64,000 nt of DNA from Bacteroidales bacterium (GCA_016744655.1 JADGDY010000002.1:1-64000), one strand, 5' to 3'; counted from the first letter of the stretch, positions 26,779 through 35,504 are shown. The notes: generated by a model not told the origin, from the letters alone. Numbers and translations are program-made.

Positions 26779-27165
26779 ATGAATAAATTATTAAAATACA
26801 CTTTATTATTAATTGGTATCGTTGGATTCTTTTCCTCTTGCCAATACAAATTTAATATCGAACCCATTATTCCACCGCCAGATCCTACAGATACCATTTA
26901 CTTCTCTCAGGATATTCTTCCCATATGGAACACCGATAATAACTGTACTTCTTGTCATAATTCAGGTGGAACAGCTCCAGATCTAACAACAGACAATGCT
27001 TATGCAGCAGTTGTTCCTTCATATGTGAATACCACTTCACCTAATGAGAGTGTTATTTATACCGCAGCAGATCCCAACACATACACTCATGGATGGAAAA
27101 AATATACAAGCTCAGAAGCAGCTATTGTTTTACAATGGATAGAACAAGGTGCTTTGAATAATTAG
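26779..27165 (+). CDS. Monohaem c-type cytochrome lipoprotein
   Basis: 128 residues. A lipoprotein signal ends in FFSSC (Cys21). A Pro-rich linker (EPIIPPPDPTD) is followed by one haem site, C56-T-S-C59-H60, in the context ILPIWNTDNNCTSCHNSGGTAPDL. That context resembles the haem-binding segment of DUF1549/PSCyt1-like domains. A Met is not obvious as sixth ligand. The gene lies 1 bp before the next reading frame, which opens a dense operon of barrel, monohaem, seven-haem and cytochrome b genes. Confidence 0.85.
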   Translation: MNKLLKYTLLLIGIVGFFSSCQYKFNIEPIIPPPDPTDTIYFSQDILPIWNTDNNCTSCHNSGGTAPDLTTDNAYAAVVPSYVNTTSPNESVIYTAADPNTYTHGWKKYTSSEAAIVLQWIEQGALNN

Positions 27166-27187
27166 TATGAATTTAAAATTTGAAAAA

Positions 27188-28084
27188 ATGAAAAAGATAG
27201 TATTTATTATATTGGGGCTTTATATGAGTTTTGGAATGGCGTTTGCACAAGAAACAGAAATCGAAAAGCCAAAAGACCGACCTATTAGAGCTCCATTTGA
27301 AAGTGGAATTTTAATCGATAACCAAACTACTGTAGTGCCAAGTAAAAAGACATTGGAAATGCATATTCAGCACCGTTTTGGTCTCATTAAAAACAATGGA
27401 GCATCTGACCTTTGGGGAATTTATGCACCATCGGCTAATACCAGAATGGGATTTAATTATTCACTTACCGATGATATTATGATAGGTTATGGTATCACAA
27501 AGAAAAACATGTATAACGATTTTCAAGTGAAATGGACCTTCTTAAAACAAACCCGTAAGAATACCATTCCTCTGACCATTTCTGCATATGGAAACATGGC
27601 CATCGATGGACAAAAGGATGATGTTTATGGAGATGACTATGAGTTTGCAAATAGGATGAGTTATTTTGCTCAGGTTATTGTAGGCCGTAAGTTTAGTGAG
27701 GCGTTTTCATTAGAGTTAAATGCCAGTTTTACTCATTATAATTCAGTTAAGTCAGAAGTTGCAAATATTACTGGCTATGAGCATGACGTGATAGGAATTG
27801 GTGGTCATTTTAGGTTTAAATTTTCTCCGCAATCCTCTATTTTAATTATGTATACTACTCCTCTCAATATAAGCAGTATGCACGAAAACACAACAGTATT
27901 GAATGCATGGAAATCGAATTTTGGTGTAGCTTATGAAGTAGCTACTAGTACCCATGCTTTCCAAATATTTGTTTCTACAGCAAATGGAATTGTACCTCAA
28001 GATATTTATATGTATAACGAAGCTGATTTGTCTGAAACTGAATTCCGTTTTGGATTCAACATCACTCGTTTATGGAACTTTTAA
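27188..28084 (+). CDS. Predicted outer-membrane beta-barrel (DUF5777-like)
   Basis: Start set at the Met at 27188 (MKKIVFIILGLYMSFGMAFAQ), a good signal peptide; a start at 27167 would add seven residues. The mature part, about 278 residues, shows alternating strands throughout (TLEMHIQHRFGLI, TRMGFNYSLTDDIMIGYGIT, FQVKWTFLKQ, FSLELNASFTHYNS) and a final strand ending in F (FRFGFNITRLWNF). It matches what I recall of the DUF5777 family. Position between haem proteins suggests an outer-membrane channel that could hold or contact a cytochrome, as MtrB does, but it is much smaller than MtrB. That role is inference only. Confidence 0.75.
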   Translation: MKKIVFIILGLYMSFGMAFAQETEIEKPKDRPIRAPFESGILIDNQTTVVPSKKTLEMHIQHRFGLIKNNGASDLWGIYAPSANTRMGFNYSLTDDIMIGYGITKKNMYNDFQVKWTFLKQTRKNTIPLTISAYGNMAIDGQKDDVYGDDYEFANRMSYFAQVIVGRKFSEAFSLELNASFTHYNSVKSEVANITGYEHDVIGIGGHFRFKFSPQSSILIMYTTPLNISSMHENTTVLNAWKSNFGVAYEVATSTHAFQIFVSTANGIVPQDIYMYNEADLSETEFRFGFNITRLWNF

Positions 28085-28113
28085 TTAGAATCTTTAACTA
28101 AAAAACTAATAGA

Positions 28114-28539
28114 ATGAAATCAATAAAGAAAACAGTATTGACTTTAGCAACAGTGGTTTTTGCTTTATCAATGATGGCTTTTGTAATGCCTCAAGATCAG
28201 AAAAAAGGTGGTCCTTGGGAGATTCCTGCAGAATATCAAAGTATGACTAACCCTTATGCTGATGATGCCAGCTTAAATAAAATTGGAAAAATGCTTTATA
28301 GCAAGCATTGTAAATCTTGTCATGGTAACAAAGGATTAGGCGATGGCCCAAAGGCAAAGAAATTAGATACTTTTGCTGGTGATTTTTCTACTTCAGAATT
28401 TCATGCCATGAGCGATGGAGAAATGTTTTACAAGTCGATAATTGGCCGTGATGAAATGCCAAATTACGAAGGCAAAATTCCAGATGTTGAAGATCGTTGG
28501 GCCATCATCAATTATATGAGAGCTACTTTTAAGAAATAA
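28114..28539 (+). CDS. Periplasmic monohaem cytochrome c
   Basis: 141 residues. Signal peptide of about 25 residues (...MMAFVMPQ). One class I cytochrome c domain: haem site C66-K-S-C69-H70 in YSKHCKSCHGNKGLGDGPKAKKL and a likely distal Met in GRDEMPNYEGKI near residue 112. It is a small soluble electron carrier, probably moving electrons between the seven-haem protein and the outer membrane. Its stop is 3 bp before the next start, showing tight coupling. Confidence 0.92.
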   Translation: MKSIKKTVLTLATVVFALSMMAFVMPQDQKKGGPWEIPAEYQSMTNPYADDASLNKIGKMLYSKHCKSCHGNKGLGDGPKAKKLDTFAGDFSTSEFHAMSDGEMFYKSIIGRDEMPNYEGKIPDVEDRWAIINYMRATFKK

Positions 28540-28542
28540 CAA

Positions 28543-29514
28543 ATGATAAAGCTATCACATAAATATAGCTTGGTTTTTCTCCTGAGTTTTGCTGTTCTTT
28601 TCTCTTCTGCACAAGAAGAGGTTAGGGAATATACCAATGCAGGAGAAAACCATCATTGTTTAAAATGCCACGGACAATCCTTTTATACTTTTTATAATGA
28701 TTGGACAGAATTGGATGTAAGAAAGATTATGCCACAGGAATATTATGTGGATACAGTTATGTTTTATTCTGCCAGCCATTGGGATTTCAAATGTACCGAT
28801 TGCCATACAGAAGATTATCAGACCTTTCCTCATGATGGGGAGCTTCGTATGGAGTTTTTGAATACTTGTGTCGACTGTCATGGTGGAGATGAGGATTGGG
28901 AGCATTTCAAATTTGAAGATATAGAAGAAGACTTTAATGCCAGTGTGCATAGTCCCGAAACACTTCCAAATTTTAGTTGTTGGAGTTGTCACGACCCTCA
29001 TAGCTATAAATTGGATTACCGCAATACTGAAGACCTAATTTCTACCATCAGCAAGAATAATGATGCTTGTATGAAGTGTCATAATCAAGAAAGTCACATG
29101 CGTTTGCATACTGATGAGCCTTTCAAGGATTTAGCGACAAGCCACGAGTTTTTACCCAATCAAAGAGCCCATTACAATAAAGTTCGTTGTATTGAGTGTC
29201 ATGGTGATTTAGATGGAGAAGCTTTGGTGGCGCATAAAATACTTCCTGCTGAAGAAAGTGTGAAGAATTGTAAAGAATGTCACTCCAAGAATTCCTTGTT
29301 AATGGCCAGCCTTTATAAGTTCCAATCGCAAGAAAACAGAAAGAAATTTGGTTTTTACAATGCCAGCATCCTCAATGAATCTTATGTGATAGGAGCATCA
29401 AAGAATTACATCTTGAATGTTTTTACCATTGTGGTTTTTGCATTGAGTATTTTGGCCATTCTAACACATGCAATTATTCTTAGAATCTCAAAAAAGAAAA
29501 ATCATGGCAAATAG
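28543..29514 (+). CDS. Seven-haem c-type cytochrome, membrane-anchored
   Basis: 323 residues. Signal peptide (...VLFSSAQ). Seven CxxCH sites start at C39, C84, C109, C146, C176, C216 and C243, giving a cytochrome c3/NrfB-like chain of haems. A C-terminal transmembrane helix (about 290-312, ILNVFTIVVFALSILAILTHAII) ends in RISKKKNHGK, placing the haem domain in the periplasm and the tail in the cytoplasm. It overlaps the cytochrome b gene by 11 bp. The pair resembles a quinol dehydrogenase module in which the b subunit takes electrons from menaquinol and passes them to the multihaem chain. Confidence 0.9.
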   Translation: MIKLSHKYSLVFLLSFAVLFSSAQEEVREYTNAGENHHCLKCHGQSFYTFYNDWTELDVRKIMPQEYYVDTVMFYSASHWDFKCTDCHTEDYQTFPHDGELRMEFLNTCVDCHGGDEDWEHFKFEDIEEDFNASVHSPETLPNFSCWSCHDPHSYKLDYRNTEDLISTISKNNDACMKCHNQESHMRLHTDEPFKDLATSHEFLPNQRAHYNKVRCIECHGDLDGEALVAHKILPAEESVKNCKECHSKNSLLMASLYKFQSQENRKKFGFYNASILNESYVIGASKNYILNVFTIVVFALSILAILTHAIILRISKKKNHGK

Positions 29515-30118
29515 ACTTTATTTATATCCCATTTGGTTAAGGATTTGGCATATGATAAATGCGCTTCTATTTTTAGCCCTGATAGTCACAGGATTGAGTA
29601 TGCAATATTCTCCTGTTGAAAACCCTCTTATTGAGTTCCAAACTGCCATTGCTGTTCATAATATAGCTGGAATTTTAATCATTGCTGCTTATATTATCTT
29701 TATGGTGACTAATTTTTCTTCTTCAAATAAAAAGTATTATGTGATGAAGAAAAAAGGCTTAATGGACCGATTGATGAAGCAAAGTAGATATTATGCTTAT
29801 GGCATGTTTAAAGGTGAATCTACACCCTTCCCAGTAACTGAAGATGAAAAATTCAATCCACTGCAAAAACTAAGTTATGTGGGAGTGATTTATATTCTAC
29901 TTCCCATATTGATGATTACCGGATTGGCATTGCTATATCCAGAGTTTATCGTTCATAAGGTATTTGGATTAAACGGAACCATGCTTACAGCTTTATTGCA
30001 TATGTTTATGGGATTCCTTCTAACCTTGTTTTTACTCATCCACTTGTACTTCGCAAGTTTAAGTAAGAAGAAGTTTGCCAACTTTAAGTCAATGATTACA
30101 GGCTGGCATGAGCACTAG
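29504..30118 (+). CDS. Cytochrome b561-like dihaem membrane subunit
   Basis: Start set at the Met at 29504 (MANRLYLYPIWLRIWH), overlapping the seven-haem gene by 11 bp; the longer frame from 29468 is unlikely. 204 residues with four predicted helices. Histidines fit for haem b ligands: WH in helix 1, AVHN in helix 2, and two in the last helix region (LLHMFMGF and LLIHLYF). It matches the FdnI/NapC-partner type of cytochrome b561 that oxidises menaquinol. It ends the locus and is followed by a strong terminator. Confidence 0.87.
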   Translation: MANRLYLYPIWLRIWHMINALLFLALIVTGLSMQYSPVENPLIEFQTAIAVHNIAGILIIAAYIIFMVTNFSSSNKKYYVMKKKGLMDRLMKQSRYYAYGMFKGESTPFPVTEDEKFNPLQKLSYVGVIYILLPILMITGLALLYPEFIVHKVFGLNGTMLTALLHMFMGFLLTLFLLIHLYFASLSKKKFANFKSMITGWHEH

Positions 30119-30140
30119 ACTTTTAAAGAATTATAAATCT

Positions 30141-30190
30141 AAAAGAAAAAGGATGTCATCAATTAATAAGATGACATCCTTTTTTCTTTT
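30141..30190. terminator. Bidirectional terminator after the cytochrome locus
   Basis: AAAAAGGATGTCATC (30146-30160) pairs perfectly with GATGACATCCTTTTT (30170-30184) around a 9-base loop, with further A/T pairing outside. It serves the convergent cytochrome b and glycyl-tRNA synthetase genes. Confidence 0.92.
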
Positions 30191-30204
30191 AGAATAATTG
30201 TTTT

Positions 30205-31725
30205 TTATCCTTTAATCTTTTTTGCAATCATTTGACTTAGATCGCCAATGGCAACACGTTCTTGTTTCATGGTGTCTCTATCACGAATAGTAACTGTATT
30301 GTCTTCTAGAGTTTGATGATCTACAGTGATACAATATGGAGTTCCAATGGCATCTTGGCGACGGTAACGTTTACCAATAGCATCTTTTTCCTCGTACTGA
30401 CACATATAATCCATTTTTAACGCATCAACTATTTCCCTTGCTTTCTCAGGTAAACCATCTTTCTTTAATAATGGAAGGATAGCAGCTTTATAAGGAGATA
30501 ATTGAGCTGGAATATTCAATACTGTTCTTTCTGAACCATCCTCTAATTTTTCTTCATTATATGAATGAGCCAACACAGTAAGGAACATTCTATCTAATCC
30601 AATAGAAGTCTCTACTACATATGGCACATAGCTTTCATTTATTTCTGGATCGAAATATCTAAGCTTTTTCCCACTGTGTTCTTCATGGGCATTTAAATCG
30701 AAATCGGTACGGCTATGAATACCTTCTAATTCTTTAAAACCAAAAGGGAAACGGAATTCAATATCAGCAGCAGCATTGGCATAGTGTGCTAGTTTCTCAT
30801 GGTCGTGGAAACGATAATTTTCTTCTCCCATACCTAATGATTGATGCCAAGCCATTCTCTTTTCTTTCCAGTATTCATACCATTTGAGCTCTTCACCTGG
30901 GCGTACAAAGAATTGCATTTCCATTTGCTCGAATTCACGCATACGGAAGATAAACTGGCGAGCTACAATCTCGTTTCTGAAGGCTTTTCCAATCTGTGCA
31001 ATACCGAAAGGAATCTTCATACGGCCTGTTTTCTGAACATTCAAATAGTTCACAAAGATGCCTTGTGCAGTTTCCGGACGAAGATAAATCTCGTTGGCGC
31101 CATCAGCCGTAGAACCCATTTGAGTAGAAAACATCAAATTGAATTGACGAACATCGGTCCAGTTTTTAGAGCCAGAGATAGGACAAGCAATTCCTAAATC
31201 CTCAATAACCTTCTTTACCTCGTCTAGATCATCAGCTTCTAAAGCACCAAAAAATCGCTTAGAGATGCTGGCAATTTTCTCTTTATTCGCTAAAACTCTC
31301 GGGTTGGTATTTAAGAATTCTTCTTTATCAAAAGCATCACCAAAACGCTTTGATGCTTTTTTAACTTCTTTCTCAATTTTGCCTTCAATTTTAGCCATAT
31401 AATCTTCCACTAAAACATCAGCACGATACCTTTTCTTAGAATCTTTGTTGTCGATCATAGGGTCGCTAAAAGCATCCACGTGACCAGAAGCCTTCCAAGT
31501 GGTAGGATGCATAAAAATTGCAGAATCAATTCCCACAATGTTTTCGTGCATTTGTACCATGGCTTTCCACCAATATTCTTTGATATTTTTTTTGAGTTCG
31601 GCACCATTCTGTGCATAATCATAAACAGCTGCTAGGCCATCGTATATCTCACTGGATTGAAATACAAAGCCATACTCTTTGGCATGTGCAACAACCTTCT
31701 TAAATTTATCTTCGTTATTTTGCAT
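30205..31725 (-). CDS. glyQS: Glycyl-tRNA synthetase, alpha2 (eukaryote-like) type
   Basis: 506 residues, the single-chain dimeric form, not the bacterial alpha/beta tetramer. Class II motifs are seen: motif 2 region GIAQIGKAFRNEIVARQFIFRMREFEQMEMQFF, the Gly-specific YRFHDHEKLAHYANAAADIEF, motif 3 VVETSIGLDRMFLTVLAHSY, and the C-terminal anticodon-binding domain (about 400-500: LSPYKAAILPLLKKDGL). The N-terminus is MQNNEDKFKKVVAHAKEYGFVFQSSEIYDG. It charges tRNA-Gly. A perfect -7 element TATTTTTG on the minus strand (31730-31737) ends just four bases before the ATG, so the transcript may be almost leaderless. Confidence 0.96.
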   Translation of the reverse strand: MQNNEDKFKKVVAHAKEYGFVFQSSEIYDGLAAVYDYAQNGAELKKNIKEYWWKAMVQMHENIVGIDSAIFMHPTTWKASGHVDAFSDPMIDNKDSKKRYRADVLVEDYMAKIEGKIEKEVKKASKRFGDAFDKEEFLNTNPRVLANKEKIASISKRFFGALEADDLDEVKKVIEDLGIACPISGSKNWTDVRQFNLMFSTQMGSTADGANEIYLRPETAQGIFVNYLNVQKTGRMKIPFGIAQIGKAFRNEIVARQFIFRMREFEQMEMQFFVRPGEELKWYEYWKEKRMAWHQSLGMGEENYRFHDHEKLAHYANAAADIEFRFPFGFKELEGIHSRTDFDLNAHEEHSGKKLRYFDPEINESYVPYVVETSIGLDRMFLTVLAHSYNEEKLEDGSERTVLNIPAQLSPYKAAILPLLKKDGLPEKAREIVDALKMDYMCQYEEKDAIGKRYRRQDAIGTPYCITVDHQTLEDNTVTIRDRDTMKQERVAIGDLSQMIAKKIKG

Positions 31726-31803
31726 TTTGCAAAAATAGAAGTTTGATTGAATAGAGCCTAATTTGTAGGGAGAAAAAGTTACGTTCTGTGTTAGTTCTAT
31801 GAA

Positions 31804-32127
31804 TTAATCAATAAATGTTTCCTTCAAAACAGATTTTACCTCTTTTATTTCTGGTTTGGATAAGCTTCCTAGTATTTTTAGAACCCTTGCTTTATTAATG
31901 GTTCTAATTTGATCTATTACTGCCCATCCTAATTTATTATCATGTTTTATTTCAACACGTGTTGGATAAATTCTTGAAGTAGTTGTCATCGGAGCAATAG
32001 TAATAGTTCTGAGGTGCCGATTCATTTCATCAGGAGAAATAATAATGCAAGGTCTAGTTTTTTTTATTTCGCTACTAATAGTAGGATCTAAATTTACCAA
32101 GATAATTTGATATTGTATTAACTCCAT
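31804..32127 (-). CDS. mazF: MazF/PemK-family toxin endoribonuclease
   Basis: 107 residues, typical length. MazF-family features: a start with YQIILVNLDPTISSEIKKTRPCIIISPDEMNRHLRTITIAPMTT, the internal LGWAVIDQIRTINKARV, and LGSLSKPEI. MazF toxins cut mRNA at short sequences in the cytoplasm. The antitoxin gene lies 11 bp upstream on the same strand, giving the usual antitoxin-toxin order. It sits between housekeeping genes glyQS and tatA, without other mobile features. Confidence 0.9.
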   Translation of the reverse strand: MELIQYQIILVNLDPTISSEIKKTRPCIIISPDEMNRHLRTITIAPMTTTSRIYPTRVEIKHDNKLGWAVIDQIRTINKARVLKILGSLSKPEIKEVKSVLKETFID

Positions 32128-32138
32128 TCTTCAAGGTT

Positions 32139-32363
32139 TTAATTTTCAAATACATCATCAATTAATAACTGATCATCTCCATTATTATTCATTTCCTGAA
32201 AAGCTTTATCCCAACCTTTTCTAGGGTTTGCAATGGGCTTAATAATGAAAAAGCTTTTTTCAAGGATTAATTCTACTTTATCCTTGATGTTATATTTTTC
32301 AATGATTGTTTTAGAAAGTCTAAAACCTTTTGAATTACCTATTTGTATGACTGAAACTTCCAT
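32139..32363 (-). CDS. mazE: MazE-like (AbrB/SpoVT fold) antitoxin
   Basis: Start set at the Met at 32363 (MEVSVIQIGNSKGFRLSKTII), where the conserved AbrB swapped-hairpin domain begins; the longer frame is probably not translated. 74 residues: DNA-binding N-terminus (VIQIGNSKGFRL ... DKVELILEKSFFIIKP) and an acidic, flexible C-terminus (GWDKAFQEMNNNGDDQLLIDDVFEN) that should wrap MazF. It neutralises the toxin and represses its own promoter. Confidence 0.88.
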   Translation of the reverse strand: MEVSVIQIGNSKGFRLSKTIIEKYNIKDKVELILEKSFFIIKPIANPRKGWDKAFQEMNNNGDDQLLIDDVFEN

Positions 32364-32444
32364 AAAACACATTTTAAATGTAATTACAAAGTTAGTACAA
32401 AATATATGCAATAGCAAGTGAGAAAAAACAATAAACATTAAATA

Positions 32445-32474
32445 TTGCAGCTAGCGATCAATTTCATATATTTG
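32445..32474 (+). promoter_or_regulatory. Promoter of tatA
   Basis: TTG (32445-32447), a 19-base spacer and a perfect -7 element TATATTTG (32467-32474). This is a textbook Bacteroidota promoter, with a leader of about 17 bases before the tatA ATG. Confidence 0.7.
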
Positions 32475-32496
32475 CAGTACGTAAATACTTGAAACT

Positions 32497-32694
32497 ATGA
32501 CAACACATATTTTATTATACGGCATGCCCAGCGTTTGGTCACTAGCATTAATAGCTGTGGTGGTATTATTGATTTTTGGAGGGAAGAAAATTCCAGAATT
32601 AATGAAAGGATTGGGTAGCGGTATTAAAGAGTTTAAAAAAGGAGTAGGTGAAGATGAAGACGATACTCCAAAAGAAATTGACGACAAAAAATAA
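32497..32694 (+). CDS. tatA: Sec-independent protein translocase subunit TatA
   Basis: 65 residues: a single N-terminal hydrophobic helix (about 12-27, [21 protein letters not shown]) with the conserved FGGKKIPEL hinge, an amphipathic helix ([16 protein letters not shown]) and a short acidic tail. TatA oligomers form the pore for folded proteins exported by the twin-arginine route. TatB and TatC are not adjacent. It is a single-gene unit with its own promoter and terminator. Confidence 0.94.
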   Translation: MTTHILLYGMPSVWSLALIAVVVLLIFGGKKIPELMKGLGSGIKEFKKGVGEDEDDTPKEIDDKK

Positions 32695-32726
32695 AAAAAA
32701 AGCGGTATTAATACCGCTTTTTTTTA
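32695..32726 (+). terminator. Terminator of tatA
   Basis: AGCGGTATTAATACCGCT (32701-32718) is a perfect palindrome flanked by A and T runs. It begins 6 bases after the tatA stop. Confidence 0.9.
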
Positions 32727-32747
32727 TGTCTTGAATTATTTAGTGTC

Positions 32748-32826
32748 TGTCTATAAAGTCCGCTAATATCGTTACGCTCGTCCTCATTATCGAACTTTCT
32801 AGAGCAAATACTTGACTTTATAGACA
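32748..32826. repeat. 13-bp inverted repeat with a 53-bp centre
   Basis: TGTCTATAAAGTC (32748-32760) and GACTTTATAGACA (32814-32826) are perfect inverted copies. The element lies between convergent tatA and the acyltransferase gene, just after the tatA terminator. The layout resembles a small non-autonomous element or a processing hairpin; a similar arrangement with a different sequence is at 43545-43609. Confidence 0.6.
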
Positions 32827-32830
32827 AGCT

Positions 32831-33694
32831 CTATTTAGCTCGATGTTTCCACCTGCGGTGGGTCCATAGATAATTATCAGGATTTCTTCGAATCATATCT
32901 TCTATCTTAGAAATGTAAATCATGGAGATTTCTCCAAAGTCATAATCATTTGGTTGATCAGTAATCATTTCAAAACGTATTCGATAATGACTTCTCTTTG
33001 GTCTTTCGATATTCATAAACCAAATACTCTGATCCATTTCTTTAGCTAAGCGCTCTGGCCCAGTGAATATGGGCACATTTACTCCAAAGTATTCTCCTCT
33101 AAATTTATACTTTTCTTTTGGAGACTGATCAGCAATTAAACCACAGAGACTGAGTTTTCCGGGCTCTTGTTTCTTTAACACTTCAACAAACTTACTGGCT
33201 CTATTCAGTTGTAAACCGAATCGTTCTCGATTCGTTCTGATCAACTTGTCCAAAGGTTTATTACTTAAAGGGGTGTATGAAATATAAGCTTCTATATTTT
33301 CTGGAAGAGAATGTCCAGCAAAAATCATCCATTCCCAACTAAAGGCATGAGCAGCTGTTAGAATAGCCCCCTGTTGTTCCTTTTGGATATAGGAAATCAC
33401 TTCATCATAATTCTCAATTACGTATCGCTTTTCAAAAGTAGAGGCACTCATGCTAAAGGCTTTAATACTCTCTACAATAAAGTCGAAGAAGTTTCTGTAG
33501 AATTTCTTTAATATCTTTTCTTTTTCCTTAATGGTTTTATCTGGAAAAGCAATATTTAGATTTTCCATTACCACTTTCTTTCTATATCCAATGATATAAT
33601 GATTCAACAACCATAAAAAGTCAGCTACACCGTGCCAAAACAAGAATGGTAAATAGGATAATGCTTTTAAAAAATAATATAATATTGAGCTCAA
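32831..33694 (-). CDS. LpxL/HtrB-family lipid A acyltransferase
   Basis: 287 residues. An N-terminal membrane-association segment (about 1-30) is followed by the acyltransferase fold with the H(X)4E catalytic motif in AAHAFSWEWMIF, then KEKYKFRGEYFGVNVPIFTGPERLAKEM and the C-terminal YLWTHRRWKHR, which is diagnostic of LpxL/LpxM-type enzymes. It transfers a secondary acyl chain onto the lipid A precursor at the inner membrane. The exact acyl group and position cannot be read from the sequence. Its stop is close to the inverted repeat that separates it from tatA. Confidence 0.88.
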   Translation of the reverse strand: MSSILYYFLKALSYLPFLFWHGVADFLWLLNHYIIGYRKKVVMENLNIAFPDKTIKEKEKILKKFYRNFFDFIVESIKAFSMSASTFEKRYVIENYDEVISYIQKEQQGAILTAAHAFSWEWMIFAGHSLPENIEAYISYTPLSNKPLDKLIRTNRERFGLQLNRASKFVEVLKKQEPGKLSLCGLIADQSPKEKYKFRGEYFGVNVPIFTGPERLAKEMDQSIWFMNIERPKRSHYRIRFEMITDQPNDYDFGEISMIYISKIEDMIRRNPDNYLWTHRRWKHRAK

Positions 33695-34007
33695 AATAAT
33701 TTTTTGACAAAGATATGGGTTTTTTAGGATTCGAAATTATCTGTTTTCTACAAAAGAAACCTTCATTTTAAGTGTAAAACGGAGGTGATTTCTGTTTTTT
33801 GAAAGGATATTGAAGCTATTTTTGCAACAAAGTTAGGTTATCATAAAAACATATATTAATGAGCTGGCAGTTGAAGTATAAAATCTGTGTAAATAGGAAA
33901 GCACTCTGTATTTAATTTGGTTATTAAAATTCGATAAATTAATAAAACAAATTATTTAGTGTCACTTTGTGCCTTAGAGCCATAGTGGCAAATAAAAACA
34001 GAACAAA
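33695..34007. other. Intergenic region upstream of hutH
   Basis: About 310 bp, AT-rich. A minus-strand -7 element TATCTTTG for the acyltransferase gene lies at about 33706-33713. Next to hutH is a copy of the dispersed CTTTGTGCCTTAGAGCC...GTGGCAAA sequence (33957-33993) seen also near 52500-52590. No gene is visible. Confidence 0.5.
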
Positions 34008-35504
34008 ATGAATACACATTATATTTCAAGCAATAGATTAGATGTCAATATCGTAAAGAATGTAGTTTTTGGTGATTATAAAATTGCTTTATCAGATGAA
34101 GCCATCGAAAACATAGAGAAATGCCGTACTTACCTCGATGAGAAAATGAAAACTCACGAAGGCCCAATTTACGGTATCAATACAGGTTTTGGTTCTTTAT
34201 ACAAGCACTCTATTTCAAAAGAAGACTTAGGTACATTACAAAAAAACCTAGTGATGTCTCATGCTTGTGGAACAGGTGATTTGGTTCCGATGGAAATTGT
34301 GAAAATCATGATTTTCTTGAAAATCCAATCTCTTTCTTACGGAAATTCTGGAGTACAATTGGTCACAGTTCAACGCTTGGTTGATTTCTACAATAATGGA
34401 ATTTTCCCAATGGTCTTTCAGCAAGGTTCATTAGGAGCTAGTGGCGATTTATCTCCATTGGCACATTTGGCTCTTCCATTATTGGGATTAGGTAAAGCTT
34501 TTCATAATGGAGAAGTAAAAACAGGGGAGGCTATCAATAAAGAATTCAACTGGGAACCTATCGAATTGCAATCTAAAGAAGGATTGGCCCTATTAAATGG
34601 AACTCAGTTTATGGGTTCATATGCGGTTTACGAGTTAATTGAGACTCAAAAAATCAGCTTCTTGGCTGATTTTATTGGAGCTATTTCTTTAGATGCATAT
34701 GATGGAAGAATTGAGCCTTTCCACCCAAAAGTACATGAAATTAGACCTCACGATGGGCAAATAGAAACTGCTAAAAACATCCGTGAGATTTTAGAAGGTA
34801 GTGAACTCATTACCCGCGACAAAGTTCATGTTCAAGACCCATATAGCTTCCGTTGTATGCCACAGGTTCATGGTGCGAGTAAAGATGCCATTAGCTATGT
34901 GACTAAAGTGGTAGAAACTGAAATCAACAGTGCTACTGATAATCCAAATATTTTCCCAGAGGATGATTTAATTATTTCTGCTGGTAACTTCCACGGACAA
35001 CCTTTAGCTATTGCTCTCGATACACTCGGATTGGCGTTGGCTGAATTAGGAAATATCTCTGAGAGAAGAACCTATAAATTGGTAGCAGGACAAAGAGAAT
35101 TACCATCATTCTTGGTAGCCAAGCCTGGACTCAACTCCGGCTTTATGATTCCTCAATATACAGCGGCTTCTATTGTTTCGCAGAGTAAGCAATATACCAT
35201 GCCATCCTCTTCCGATTCTATTTCTTCGTCTCAAGGACAAGAAGATCACGTGAGTATGGGAGCCAATGCTGCCACTAAAGCCTACAAGATAACAGAGAAT
35301 ACCATGAGGGTTTTAGCCATTGAGTTATTCAATGCTGCACAAGCTTTAGAATTCCGTCGTCCAGCTAAATCTAGCGATGTTATAGAAGACTTTGTTGCTG
35401 CCTACAGAACAAAAGTAGAATTTGTAGAAGTTGATAAAGTAATGCATGATGAAATACAAAAAAGTGTTGATTTCTTAGATGCTTTAGATGTTGAAGACGA
35501 ATAA
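34008..35504 (+). CDS. hutH: Histidine ammonia-lyase (aromatic amino acid lyase family)
   Basis: 498 residues. The MIO cofactor triad is Ala144-Ser145-Gly146 in GSLGASGDLSPLAHLALPLLG, which cyclises to the electrophilic prosthetic group. Other family marks are YGINTGFGSL near residue 54, the selectivity loop VMSHACGTGD, LLNGTQFM, DPYSFRCMPQVHGA, NFHGQPLA and SSQGQEDHVSMG. The SHA at the selectivity loop fits histidine as substrate, giving urocanate and ammonia; tyrosine lyases usually have His in the next position. No hutU, hutI or other histidine-degradation genes are in the window, so the pathway must be completed elsewhere or the substrate differs. Terminator follows. Confidence 0.87.
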   Translation: MNTHYISSNRLDVNIVKNVVFGDYKIALSDEAIENIEKCRTYLDEKMKTHEGPIYGINTGFGSLYKHSISKEDLGTLQKNLVMSHACGTGDLVPMEIVKIMIFLKIQSLSYGNSGVQLVTVQRLVDFYNNGIFPMVFQQGSLGASGDLSPLAHLALPLLGLGKAFHNGEVKTGEAINKEFNWEPIELQSKEGLALLNGTQFMGSYAVYELIETQKISFLADFIGAISLDAYDGRIEPFHPKVHEIRPHDGQIETAKNIREILEGSELITRDKVHVQDPYSFRCMPQVHGASKDAISYVTKVVETEINSATDNPNIFPEDDLIISAGNFHGQPLAIALDTLGLALAELGNISERRTYKLVAGQRELPSFLVAKPGLNSGFMIPQYTAASIVSQSKQYTMPSSSDSISSSQGQEDHVSMGANAATKAYKITENTMRVLAIELFNAAQALEFRRPAKSSDVIEDFVAAYRTKVEFVEVDKVMHDEIQKSVDFLDALDVEDE

